DNA from: Paracoccaceae bacterium
Lineage (GTDB): Bacteria; Pseudomonadota; Alphaproteobacteria; Rhodobacterales; Rhodobacteraceae
Direction: 5' to 3'
Length of the DNA: 6,050 nt
Assembly: GCA_003551745.1 (NCBI GenBank)
Contig: PUNI01000237.1
Span: 1 to 6,050, forward strand
Position numbers and translations under genes: made by a program. The notes below the pieces were generated by a model, which saw nothing but the letters and a program-made list of their open reading frames with translations, was not told where the DNA came from and did no database searches. Positions 1-6,049 of this stretch are shown piece after piece. The number at the start of each line of letters is the position of its first letter. Position 1 is the stretch's first letter.

Positions 1-339
1 AAGGATGATGCCCAATGGCGCGTCCTCGCCGGGTTTGCGTTCGTACTTGTCCAGCCAGCGCAGATACAGCTCCATCTGGCCGAGGTGGTCGGGGCGGAAC
101 TGGTCGAGCTTCAGTTCGACGGCGACGAGCCGCCGCAGATCGCGGTGGAAGAACAACAGGTCGAGGTAGAAATCGTCCCCATCGAGGGTGATGCGTTTCT
201 GCCGGGCGACGAACGTGAACCCCGCGCCGAGTTCGAGCAGGAACGATTCCAGTTCCCGCAGGATGGCCGCTTCGAGGTCCTGTTCCAGGAACGTGTCCTT
301 GAGGCCGAGGAAGTCGAGCAGGTACGGGTCGCGGAAGAC
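1..339 (-). other. C-terminal PDDEXK nuclease domain of a YhcG/DUF1016-family protein, lacking its own N-terminal half
   Basis: This segment encodes residues 373-485 of the chimeric frame. It carries the hallmarks of the YhcG (DUF1016) C-terminal domain in order: [54 protein letters not shown] and VAVELK, followed by [17 protein letters not shown] and the start of the usual PLGIIL strand. The putative catalytic residues are D432 (FYLDLLF) and E447/K449 (VELK). A normal YhcG is about 350 residues with an N-terminal DUF1016_N helical domain. That half is absent: the preceding sequence is Ugd. No independent start or Shine-Dalgarno site is evident near the junction, so expression would be as part of the ugd frame. 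About 50 more residues are expected to the left of the window. It may be a working appended domain or a remnant of a disrupted yhcG. Confidence 0.85.
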
Positions 340-1455
340 CAGGTCCGGGGCCATGCGGTTGGCCAGGATCACGTCGGCCTGGGCCTTGAAGGCGTCGAGG
401 TCATGCAGGACGGGCGAGTTGAAGAAGAACGCCTCGGGCAGGGCGGGCTCGTAGACCACCACCGGCACGCCCTTGGCCTTGATGCGCTTCATCACCCCCT
501 GCACCGCGCTTTGCCGGAAATTGTCCGAGCCCTGCTTCATCACCAGCCGGTGGACGCCCACCACCCGGGGCTCCAGCGCCAGCACCGCCTCGGCGATGAC
601 GTCCTTGCGGGTGCGGTTGGCGTCCACGATGGCCGCCATCAGGTTCTGCGGCACGGCCGCGTAATTGGCCAGAAGCTGCCTTGTGTCCTTGGGCAGGCAA
701 TAGCCGCCATAGCCGAAGGACGGATTGTTGTAATGCCCGCCGATCCGCGGATCGAGGCCCACGCCCTCGATGATCTGCCGGCTGTCCATGCCGCGCACCA
801 GCGCGTAGCTGTCGAGCTCGTTGAAGAACGCCACCCGCATCGCAAGATAGGTGTTGGAGAAGAGCTTGATCGACTCGGCCTCGTCGGGGTCGGTCAGCAG
901 CACCGGCACATCGGGGTCCGCCGCGCCCTGGCGCAGAAGCTCGGCAAAGACCCGCGCCCGGTCCGAGCGTTCCCCCACCACGATGCGCGCAGGGTGGAGG
1001 TTGTCGTGCAGCGCGCGCCCCTCGCGCAGGAATTCGGGCGAGAAGATCACGTTGTCCCAGCCGCGGTCGAGCGCCAGCCGGCGGGTATAGCCCACCGGCA
1101 CGGTGGACTTGATCACCACCACCGCCCCGGGGGCGATGCGCCGTGCGGTGGTGATGGCGGACTCGACCGAGCGGGTGTCGAAGGCGTTGGTGGCCGGATC
1201 GTAATCCGTGGGGGTGGCGACGATGACGTAGTCGGCGCCGCTCAGCGCGGCTTCGGGGTCGGTGGTGGCCGTCAGCCGCAACCCGCCGCGCGCCAGCCAG
1301 GCGGCGCAGTCGGCATCCTCGATGGGCGACTGGCCTGCATTGACCTGGTCCACCTTCGCGGGCAGCAGGTCCAGCGCCGTGACGTCGTTGTGCTGCGCCA
1401 GCAGGAGGGCGTTGGACAGTCCGACATAGCCCAGCCCGGCAACCGCGATGCGCAT
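1..1455 (-). CDS. ugd: UDP-glucose 6-dehydrogenase fused in frame to a YhcG/DUF1016 PDDEXK nuclease domain (3' end beyond the window)
   Basis: Residues 1-372 are a short-type (E. coli-like) UDP-glucose dehydrogenase, which oxidises UDP-glucose to UDP-glucuronate with two NAD+ in the cytoplasm. Visible signatures are the N-terminal Rossmann motif GLGYVG (7-12), STVPVG with T118, FSPEFLRE with E141, SIKLFSN with K197 and N201, the catalytic cysteine in [10 protein letters not shown] (C253, D257), and KQGSDNFR in the C-terminal UDP-binding domain. From memory these positions match the E. coli enzyme. I translated every codon from 1455 to 1 and found no stop or frameshift. After NRMAPDL (about 366-372) the usual last ~16 residues of Ugd are missing. 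The frame instead reads [17 protein letters not shown] and on into a YhcG-type nuclease domain (373-485), still open at base 1. The start at 1455 has a Shine-Dalgarno-like AAAGGGG (1461-1467) 5 bases upstream. GDP-mannose or another UDP-sugar as substrate is less likely. The dehydrogenase call is firm; the nature of the fusion is not. Confidence 0.9.
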   Translation of the reverse strand, partial: MRIAVAGLGYVGLSNALLLAQHNDVTALDLLPAKVDQVNAGQSPIEDADCAAWLARGGLRLTATTDPEAALSGADYVIVATPTDYDPATNAFDTRSVESAITTARRIAPGAVVVIKSTVPVGYTRRLALDRGWDNVIFSPEFLREGRALHDNLHPARIVVGERSDRARVFAELLRQGAADPDVPVLLTDPDEAESIKLFSNTYLAMRVAFFNELDSYALVRGMDSRQIIEGVGLDPRIGGHYNNPSFGYGGYCLPKDTRQLLANYAAVPQNLMAAIVDANRTRKDVIAEAVLALEPRVVGVHRLVMKQGSDNFRQSAVQGVMKRIKAKGVPVVVYEPALPEAFFFNSPVLHDLDAFKAQADVILANRMAPDLVFRDPYLLDFLGLKDTFLEQDLEAAILRELESFLLELGAGFTFVARQKRITLDGDDFYLDLLFFHRDLRRLVAVELKLDQFRPDHLGQMELYLRWLDKYERKPGEDAPLGIIL

Positions 1456-1621
1456 GCTCACCCCTTTTGCGGCCCCGGCGGCCCGGCCCTTGTCGGTCGC
1501 TATCTCGACCGGAGCGGGCGCGCAAGCGGGGGCCTCTCCCGGGACGGCCCGGGACAGGCCCCTGCGTGCAAGGCGGGACCATGCAGACGGAGCGGCCCGG
1601 GGCCGCCCCGCCGGGGTCGGG
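1456..1621. other. Intergenic gap with GC-rich inverted repeats between the VPLPA-CTERM gene and ugd
   Basis: These 166 bases hold no credible gene. Just after the stop of the VPLPA-CTERM gene (minus strand) are two compact inverted repeats: gcggccc/gggccgc at 1592-1606 and cccc-gcc-gggg at 1606-1616. They could form hairpins and act as a weak or Rho-assisted terminator, but there is no T tract on either strand. No convincing -35/-10 pair for ugd was found, so ugd may be read through from upstream. Confidence 0.35.
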
Positions 1622-2356
1622 TCAGGCCTGCCGCCGCTGGCGCCAGCCCATCAGGGCCAGCAGCCCCAGACCGCCGGCCAGCAGCGGCAGGGCGGCCGGC
1701 ACCGGAATGGGGGCGAGGGTCAGGTTCGAGGTGAAGTCACCCGCGCCTGACGAGGGGAAGGTGAAGCCCGGCACGCCGACGTAGCTTCCGAACAGGAACG
1801 CCAGATTGTCCTTGTCCCCTTCGTCGGTGAACAGGAACGCGAAATCCGCCCCGAGCGTTGATCCCGCCGGCTCCACCTCGAGGATCGCGTTCTCGATGGT
1901 CCAGTCTGCGGTGAACCCGAAGAAGTCATTGCCTGTGGCCGCTGCTCCGGCGTTGAGCGACTGCACCGTCTGGAACAGCAGGAAGGCGCCCACGGTGAAC
2001 TTCGACGCCGTGGGCTCCGTGAACAGATACTGGATCGCCAGTTCTTGCGCCGAACGCGGGGTGGGGTCGCTGTCGACCGTGACCACCGTCGAGTTGTCCG
2101 CGTCGAACAGGGTGGTGGTGCCCTCCGCGCGCCAGCCCAGGGGGGACAGGGCGTTTTCGTCGCTGAGCGTGCTGAAGCTGGTGAAGCTGCCGGTGATCGA
2201 CAGCCAGCCATCGGGATCGTTATAGCTGATGGTGCCGTTGATGGTGCCAGTGACGCTGCCGGTCACCGTGGACGCATCGACCGAGGCGGGGGCGGCGAGG
2301 AAGGGAACCGCGGCACAGGCCGCAACGGCGAAACCTTTCTGGATGAAGCTCGTCAT
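1622..2356 (-). CDS. Secreted protein with a VPLPA-CTERM (exosortase) sorting signal
   Basis: The 244-residue protein has a Sec signal peptide: a short start with K7, hydrophobic residues 8-22, and likely cleavage after VDA (28). The mature part is acidic and rich in Thr, Ser, Phe and Gly, which suggests an extracellular beta-rich protein. I do not recognise a named domain in it. The C-terminus is a tripartite PEP-CTERM-like tail: the motif IPVPA at 217-221, a hydrophobic segment from about 222 to 238, and the basic end [17 protein letters not shown] is a close variant of the VPLPA-CTERM signal, a family known mainly from Rhodobacterales, recognised by a dedicated exosortase (XrtD) and linked to exopolysaccharide loci. 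The start is supported by GGAG at 2364-2367, 7 bases upstream. Sugar genes on both sides fit a surface or matrix role. Its specific function is unknown. Confidence 0.88.
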   Translation of the reverse strand: MTSFIQKGFAVAACAAVPFLAAPASVDASTVTGSVTGTINGTISYNDPDGWLSITGSFTSFSTLSDENALSPLGWRAEGTTTLFDADNSTVVTVDSDPTPRSAQELAIQYLFTEPTASKFTVGAFLLFQTVQSLNAGAAATGNDFFGFTADWTIENAILEVEPAGSTLGADFAFLFTDEGDKDNLAFLFGSYVGVPGFTFPSSGAGDFTSNLTLAPIPVPAALPLLAGGLGLLALMGWRQRRQA

Positions 2357-2458
2357 CTTCTATCTCCATGCATGTCGTTGTTGGCTGTCTGTGCCACGCT
2401 TCGGTGGATGGGGCGGTAAAAGAGCACCCATGCAAGCACAGGCCTCTCAAAGCGCAGG

Positions 2459-2488
2459 ATAATAGAGTTCTGTGGTATCATAAAGCAA
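2459..2488 (-). promoter_or_regulatory. Candidate sigma70-type promoter for the VPLPA-CTERM gene
   Basis: On the minus strand TTGCTT (2488-2483) lies 18 bases before TATTAT (2464-2459). The -10 hexamer matches TATAAT at five of six positions; the -35 matches TTGACA only in TTG. The site sits in the least GC-rich part of the window and would give a leader of roughly 95 bases before the start at 2356. Inferred from sequence alone. Confidence 0.4.
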
Positions 2489-2553
2489 GCGCGTGACCGG
2501 TGCGAGGCGGTCCTGGACGGGGGTGGCGGGGCGGACCGGGGGCCGGGTGCCCA

Positions 2554-2589
2554 TTCGGGCGCCAGTCGGGGCGCCAGTCGGGGCGCCTG
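2554..2589. repeat. Three tandem 12-bp units (tcggggcgccag type)
   Basis: Units run 2554-2565, 2566-2577 and 2578-2589. The middle copy is tcggggcgccag. The first differs in one base near its 5' end and the third reads tg instead of ag at its end. Each unit contains the palindrome ggcgcc or its near-match. The array is in the gene-free region and codes for nothing recognisable. Confidence 0.75.
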
Positions 2590-2635
2590 TCCGGTCGCTT
2601 CGCCCGCAATGGCGATGGGCTGCCGCAGGGCAGGA

Positions 2636-2665
2636 GGCGGACCGGGCCATGCCGGCCCGTCCGCC
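2636..2665 (-). terminator. Strong GC hairpin, candidate terminator of the aminotransferase-acyltransferase transcript
   Basis: The arms ggcgga-c-cgggcc and ggcccg-tccgcc pair over 12 bp with a single bulged c at 2642 and a 5-base loop (2649-2653). The hairpin lies about 77 bases beyond the acyltransferase stop. There is no T tract, so it is not a classical intrinsic terminator. It could still halt transcription or protect the 3' end. Confidence 0.4.
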
Positions 2666-2681
2666 GGGAATCGGCCTCCCG

Positions 2682-2720
2682 CGGTGTCGGGGGGCGGTGT
2701 CGGGGGGCAGTGTCGGGGGC
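2682..2720. repeat. Three tandem 13-bp units (cggtgtcgggggg type)
   Basis: Two identical copies (2682-2694 and 2695-2707, cggtgtcgggggg) are followed by a third copy differing at two positions (2708-2720, cagtgtcgggggc). The array starts just beyond the stop codon of the acyltransferase gene (2742) and is distinct in period and sequence from the 12-bp array at 2554-2589. Confidence 0.75.
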
Positions 2721-2741
2721 GGCGGCGCCGGGGACCCGGGG

Positions 2742-3398
2742 TCAGAGCAGGCGGTGCAGGCGGGTGCTGGGCCAGGGCTTGATCTCGCGGCCGACCACCA
2801 CGCTCAGCGCCGGCAGGTCCCGGGCCACACCGGCCGCGTTCAGGAGCGCGCTGCCAGGCCCGACCGAGACCCCCTGCACGACCGCCGCCCGGGCGCCGAG
2901 ATAGCTTTCGGCGCCGACGCGGACGCTGCCGGCAAGCCCCACCTGCGAGGCGATGAAGCAGTGATCCCCGACCTCGCCGTGATGGCCGATGGCGGTCATG
3001 CTCCAGACGATCACGTTGTCGCCGATGCGCACGAAGGGCTGGATCACGCAGGCCTCGAGGATCAGGCAGTTCTCGCCGATCGTCTCGGCATAGATGTGGC
3101 TGGCGGGGTGCAGGAAGCTGGCGAAGCGATAGCCGCGGGCCTTGCCCTCGCGGTAGCGGTCGCGCCGCAGCCCGTTCATGCGGGCATAGGAGAAGGGGCC
3201 GAACAGCTCGACCGCGCCGGGGGGGAAGTGGCGCTCCAGATCCTCCCAGGCGACCACCGGCCGGCCGTCGAGCTGGTCGCGGTCGCGGAAGGCGGCGTCG
3301 ACGGTGTAGCCGACGATGCGGTAATCGCTGTGGCGGTCCAGATAGACCGCGACGGTGCGGGCCGCGGCGCCGGTGCCGAAGAGCACGAGGTCGGTCAT
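2742..3398 (-). CDS. NeuD/PglD-family left-handed beta-helix sugar acyltransferase
   Basis: This 218-residue protein has the two-part build of NeuD/PglD-type acyltransferases. An N-terminal Rossmann-like domain contains LVLFGTGAAAR (4-14) and binds the nucleotide-sugar in known members. From about residue 100 a C-terminal left-handed beta-helix of imperfect hexapeptide repeats follows (IGENCLILEA, VRIGDNVIV, GEVGDHCFIA, VRVGAESYLGA, VSVGPGSALL). The family moves an acetyl group from acetyl-CoA to the amine of an amino-sugar nucleotide, using a histidine of the helix; H139 or H140 in AIGHHGEVG is the candidate. The start at 3398 overlaps the aminotransferase stop as ATGA and has no Shine-Dalgarno site, so translation is probably coupled. 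Pairing with an aminotransferase matches loci such as pglE-pglD. The exact sugar, and whether the acyl group is acetyl, cannot be read from sequence. Confidence 0.87.
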   Translation of the reverse strand: MTDLVLFGTGAAARTVAVYLDRHSDYRIVGYTVDAAFRDRDQLDGRPVVAWEDLERHFPPGAVELFGPFSYARMNGLRRDRYREGKARGYRFASFLHPASHIYAETIGENCLILEACVIQPFVRIGDNVIVWSMTAIGHHGEVGDHCFIASQVGLAGSVRVGAESYLGARAAVVQGVSVGPGSALLNAAGVARDLPALSVVVGREIKPWPSTRLHRLL

Positions 3399-4714
3399 GC
3401 CGGCGGCCGCGGCGCGGCACCGGCGCCGCCATCGCTGCCGGCCTCGGCTGCGGCGAGGGCGGCAATGATGCGGGCGATGCCGGCGGCATCGAGGTCGGGC
3501 GCGGTGGGCAGGCCCAGCAGGCGGTCGCACAGGTCGTGGGCGGCCGGCAGCGGGGCCTTCGGGGCAGCAGCGGACAGGTCGGCGGACAGATCGGGGGGGG
3601 CATCGGGGAACGGGCCGGGGGCGGCCTGCGCCGGGGCATACCAGGGCTCGCGGTCCACGCCGCGGCCATACCAGCGCCGGCTGTCGATGAAGGCCGCGTC
3701 CAGCACCGCCGCGGCGCGGTCGCAGGCGGCGGCGTCCGTGGCCTCGTAGAGCGCATAGGCCGGGCTGATCCGCGGCGGCAGGTGCAGCCGGCCGCGCAGC
3801 CCGGCCGTCGCCGCGGCCTGCCCATAGCTCGCGGCCACCCGGGCCTGGGCCTGCCGCCGGGGTCCCAGATCGTCCAGCATCGCCAGCCCCACCGCGGCGT
3901 GGTATTCGCTCATCTTGGCGTTGAGGCCGGGGCCGCGGGCCTCGCGCGTGCCCAGGAAGCCGAAATTCCCGGTCCGGATCAGCCGCAGCCGGGCGTCCTC
4001 GCAGTCCCAGATCACCGCCCCGCCCTCGCCGGTCGAAAAGCCCTTGGTGGCATGGAAGCTCAGCACCATGGGCACCGTCGCCGAGGCCGACCCGGGCGCG
4101 TCGCACAGCGCCTCGAAGCCGGCCGCGGCATCGACCACCACCGGCACGCCGGTGGCGGCCTGCAGCCGCTCCAGACCCGCCATGTCGGGCAGCACGCCAT
4201 AGGGGGCTGCGGCCAGCACCAGACCCGCCCGCGCCAGCGCCGGATGGGTGCGCAGCGCCGAGGGGTCCACCGTCCAGCGGGCGGGGTCGACATCGACGAA
4301 GACCGGACGGTAGCCGCACAGCTCGGCCGCCTGGGCGGTGGCGACGAAGGTGAGCCCCGGCACCAGCGCGAGCGGGCGCGGCCCGGCGGGGTCGCCGCGC
4401 CCGGCATGGGTCAGGATCGCCAGCACCAGTGCCAGCATCCCCGAGGCCGCGGCATGCACGGCATGGCCGGGCAGGCCCATGGCCCGGGCCAGCCGGATCT
4501 CCAGCTCCCAGACCAGCGGGCCGCGGTTGCTGTAGATCCGCGCGGCATCGATGCGCTGCAGATAGGGCAGCAGCCGGTCGGCGCAGGGCAGCTGCGGCCG
4601 GAAGGCGGGCACCCGCCCCCCCGGTCCCGCCGGAACCGGGGCGGCGTCCGCCGCGGGCCGGGCCGCGGGGACCAGCGCTGCGGCGTCCATGGCGGGGATG
4701 TCTTTTCGGTGCAT
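3395..4714 (-). CDS. DegT/DnrJ/EryC1/StrS-family PLP-dependent sugar aminotransferase
   Basis: The family transfers an amino group, usually from glutamate, to a keto-sugar nucleotide. With the start at 4714 the protein has 439 residues. Visible signatures are the substrate/PLP loop VPGLTFVATAQAA, the PLP-ring aspartate in VVVDAAAG (D195), the Schiff-base lysine in SFHATKGFSTGEGG (K224), NFGF, and LNAKMSEYHAAVGL. The SFHATK...NFG pattern recalls the VioA/FdtB/QdtB-like branch, but the substrate is not determined. The N-terminus (about 1-45) and C-terminus are rich in Ala and Pro and look poorly conserved. Start choice is uncertain: neither 4714 nor the second Met at 4690 has a clear Shine-Dalgarno site, and the frame stays open upstream to 4969 over sequence that does not look coding. 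The stop overlaps the next gene by 4 bases. A C8 run (coding strand, 3593-3600) and a 12-bp duplication (3571-3594) lie in the C-terminal part. Confidence 0.88.
   Translation of the reverse strand: MHRKDIPAMDAAALVPAARPAADAAPVPAGPGGRVPAFRPQLPCADRLLPYLQRIDAARIYSNRGPLVWELEIRLARAMGLPGHAVHAAASGMLALVLAILTHAGRGDPAGPRPLALVPGLTFVATAQAAELCGYRPVFVDVDPARWTVDPSALRTHPALARAGLVLAAAPYGVLPDMAGLERLQAATGVPVVVDAAAGFEALCDAPGSASATVPMVLSFHATKGFSTGEGGAVIWDCEDARLRLIRTGNFGFLGTREARGPGLNAKMSEYHAAVGLAMLDDLGPRRQAQARVAASYGQAAATAGLRGRLHLPPRISPAYALYEATDAAACDRAAAVLDAAFIDSRRWYGRGVDREPWYAPAQAAPGPFPDAPPDLSADLSAAAPKAPLPAAHDLCDRLLGLPTAPDLDAAGIARIIAALAAAEAGSDGGAGAAPRPPA
3571..3594. repeat. Tandem 12-bp duplication inside the aminotransferase gene
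   Basis: cggacaggtcgg (3571-3582) is followed directly by cggacagatcgg (3583-3594), differing at one base. In the protein it gives the repeated DLSADLSA near the variable C-terminus. A run of eight Gs on the plus strand (3593-3600) abuts it. Confidence 0.7.
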
Positions 4715-4907
4715 GACAGTTTTCTGACCGGGTCGCTGTGCAGGGCTCAGGATACACACAACCGTCCCGCCATGGCGAGATTCAGATGCGGTTGATATCG
4801 GGGCAGGATATCGGATCCGGCCATGTCTTGCATGCCCGGCCGGGCGCGTGCAGGATCCCGCGCAGCGCAGTCCTGCGTCGGGCCGGATGGCGGACGGAAA
4901 GGATCGG
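4715..4907. promoter_or_regulatory. Divergent intergenic region with direct repeat gatatcgg
   Basis: These 193 bases separate the start of the minus-strand aminotransferase from the plus-strand glycosyltransferase and must hold their promoters if the genes have their own. The 8-bp direct repeat gatatcgg occurs at 4794-4801 and 4807-4814; each copy contains the palindrome GATATC and the period is 13 bp. A 10-bp palindrome cgccatggcg sits at 4768-4777. These are possible operator elements. I found no convincing -35/-10 pair for either strand. Confidence 0.4.
4896..4903 (+). promoter_or_regulatory. Ribosome binding site deciding the glycosyltransferase start
   Basis: GGAAAGGA ends 4 bases before the ATG at 4908. 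The other in-frame ATGs at 4848 and 4887 have no purine-rich site ahead of them, and the ATG at 4920 is 16 bases away. This favours 4908, although the spacing is a little short. Confidence 0.55.
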
Positions 4908-5900
4908 ATGGACGCCATCATGTCTCCGCCGGGCGGGTCGCTGGAGATCAGGATCCCGATCTCGCCCACCCGCAGCTTCTTTGCCCAGGTGCGGTTCTTC
5001 GAACACTGCCTGCGGCGGCTGGGCCCGCCCTATGACCCGGCCCGCCTGCGCATCGTGGTGGGCAACGACCCCGACATGGACGCGGTGCGGCGGGCCAATC
5101 GCTGGAGCGCGGGCCGGCCGGTCGAATGGATCGGCGTGCCGCCTGCGGTCTTTGCCGCCCACAACATGTGGGGCACCGCCGATTATCGGTACGCTCTGGA
5201 CCCTTGCGCCGATCTGGTGGTGCTGGCCGATGCCGACACGATCTGGCTGCGCGACATCGACCCCCTGCGCGCCCGGATGGCCCAGCGGGCGGGGGCGGAC
5301 GGCCCGGGCGGGGGGGCGGCGGGCCGCGTGGCCGGGCACATGGCGCATGTGCCGCCCCATGCGCCGCCGCGCGGGCCTTTCGCAGGGCTGGCGGGGGCCG
5401 CGCTCTGGCCGTCACTGCTGGCCGAATTCGGGCTGGAAATGCCCGGGCAGGGTCTGCAGCTTCTGTCCAAGGACCCCGCCGGCCAGCACGGCCGCATCCC
5501 GCCCTATTTCAACCTCGGCTTCCTGGCGCTGACCCCCGCGGCCTGTGCGGTGATGGCCGAGCATGTCTTCGGGCTGCAGGACCGGCTGCTGGAGGTCTTT
5601 CCGTCGGCCATGCGCTGCCAGATCGCGGTGACGCTGCTGGCGCTGCGCCACGGGCTGGAGCTGATGCCGCTGCCGGCGGAGTACAACGCGGCCAACGACC
5701 CCTATCATCTGGAGGCCACCGGCGTCGCGCCCGAGGCGGTGCGGGTGCTGCATTACCAGTACCGCGCCGCCGGCGTGATCCGCGAGCGCATCGTGCTGCC
5801 CGAGCACCGGGCCGAAACGCTGGCGCTGCGCCCCGGCAACCCGCTGGACCGGATGCTGCTGGCGCAGGTGCGCGACTTCCTCGACGCGACCGCCGGCTGA
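4908..5900 (+). CDS. Putative GT-A-fold glycosyltransferase (DxD motif)
   Basis: With the start at 4908 the protein has 330 residues; an upstream in-frame ATG at 4848 would give 350. The early strand and helix RIPISPTRSFFAQVRFFEHCL and the strand LRIVVGNDPDMDAV resemble the nucleotide-binding start of GT-A enzymes. LVVLADADTIWLRDIDPL contains a D108-A-D110 metal-binding motif in the usual position after a hydrophobic strand. IPPYFNLGFLALTP fits the acceptor-side 'N-x-G' region of GT8-like enzymes, and VLHYQY near the C-terminus could supply a metal-ligand histidine. There is no signal peptide or membrane segment, so it should act in the cytoplasm. A Gly/Ala-rich stretch around residues 125-145, coded by G-rich DNA, is probably a flexible loop. 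The donor and acceptor sugars are unknown. It lies divergent to sugar-modifying genes, which suggests a role in the same glycan. The family assignment is by motif only. Confidence 0.72.
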   Translation: MDAIMSPPGGSLEIRIPISPTRSFFAQVRFFEHCLRRLGPPYDPARLRIVVGNDPDMDAVRRANRWSAGRPVEWIGVPPAVFAAHNMWGTADYRYALDPCADLVVLADADTIWLRDIDPLRARMAQRAGADGPGGGAAGRVAGHMAHVPPHAPPRGPFAGLAGAALWPSLLAEFGLEMPGQGLQLLSKDPAGQHGRIPPYFNLGFLALTPAACAVMAEHVFGLQDRLLEVFPSAMRCQIAVTLLALRHGLELMPLPAEYNAANDPYHLEATGVAPEAVRVLHYQYRAAGVIRERIVLPEHRAETLALRPGNPLDRMLLAQVRDFLDATAG

Positions 5901-5946
5901 CGCCGCGCCGGAGGGATCTGGCCGGCCCCGCCCGCCCGCCGCCTCT

Positions 5947-5961
5947 CCCGGCCCGGCCGGG
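5947..5961 (+). terminator. Short GC hairpin downstream of the glycosyltransferase gene
   Basis: cccggcc and ggccggg are perfect 7-base complements around one base, so in practice a 6-bp stem with a 3-base loop, 46 bases after the stop codon. It is followed by Gs rather than Ts, so termination activity is uncertain. Another small inverted repeat, gcaggc/gcctgc, is at 5974-5986. Confidence 0.3.
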
Positions 5962-6023
5962 GGGTCGATGGATGCAGGCCGCCTGCCTGGGCGGTGCCGG
6001 GGGTCGGCCGCGGGTATGGACGT

Positions 6024-6049
6024 CCTGCCCGCGGCGGCGGGCGGGCAGG
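6024..6049. terminator. 9-bp perfect stem at the right edge, candidate terminator
   Basis: cctgcccgc (6024-6032) and gcgggcagg (6041-6049) are exact reverse complements separated by 8 bases. The window ends at 6050, so whether a T tract follows cannot be seen. It is a plausible 3' end for the glycosyltransferase transcript or for a convergent gene to the right. Confidence 0.4.

Larger units (their letters stand above)
2357..2741. other. 385-base gene-free region with promoter, tandem repeats and hairpin
   Basis: No open frame here resembles a protein. The right half (about 2500-2741) is extremely G-rich on the plus strand and lies downstream of the acyltransferase stop. It holds two short tandem repeats and a long hairpin. 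The left half (about 2357-2490) is clearly less GC-rich and contains a likely promoter and leader for the VPLPA-CTERM gene. The change in composition suggests that the acyltransferase transcript ends in the right half and a new transcript starts in the left half. Confidence 0.6.

Noticed and set aside
401..1582. A 393-codon minus-strand frame overlapping ugd
   Set aside because: Its Arg/Gly/Ala-rich product has no family motif and is the shifted reading of ugd.
85..1734. A 549-codon open frame on the plus strand running opposite ugd
   Set aside because: It lies in exact antisense register to the ugd-yhcG frame and its product is low-complexity, rich in Arg, His and Gly. Long antisense frames are common in GC-rich genes. 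The minus strand has clear Ugd and YhcG motifs.
2554..2720. A CRISPR-like array
   Set aside because: The 12- and 13-bp units are directly adjacent with no spacers and differ from each other, so they are simple tandem repeats.
2493..3749. A long plus-strand frame starting in the intergenic region
   Set aside because: Antisense to the acyltransferase and aminotransferase genes, compositionally biased, with no recognisable domain.
2353..3825. A 490-codon minus-strand frame across the acyltransferase gene and the gene-free gap
   Set aside because: The product is a Pro/Arg-rich low-complexity chain and crosses the tandem repeats; the overlapping frame at 2742-3398 has the real beta-helix motifs.
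3399..4757. Extension of the acyltransferase frame upstream to 4757, giving a 671-residue protein
   Set aside because: The added N-terminal part is the out-of-frame reading of the aminotransferase gene; the ATG at 3398 begins the conserved Rossmann strand.
4715..4969. Extension of the aminotransferase to an upstream Met at 4969
   Set aside because: The extra 85 residues show no family similarity and would overlap the start of the divergent glycosyltransferase gene.
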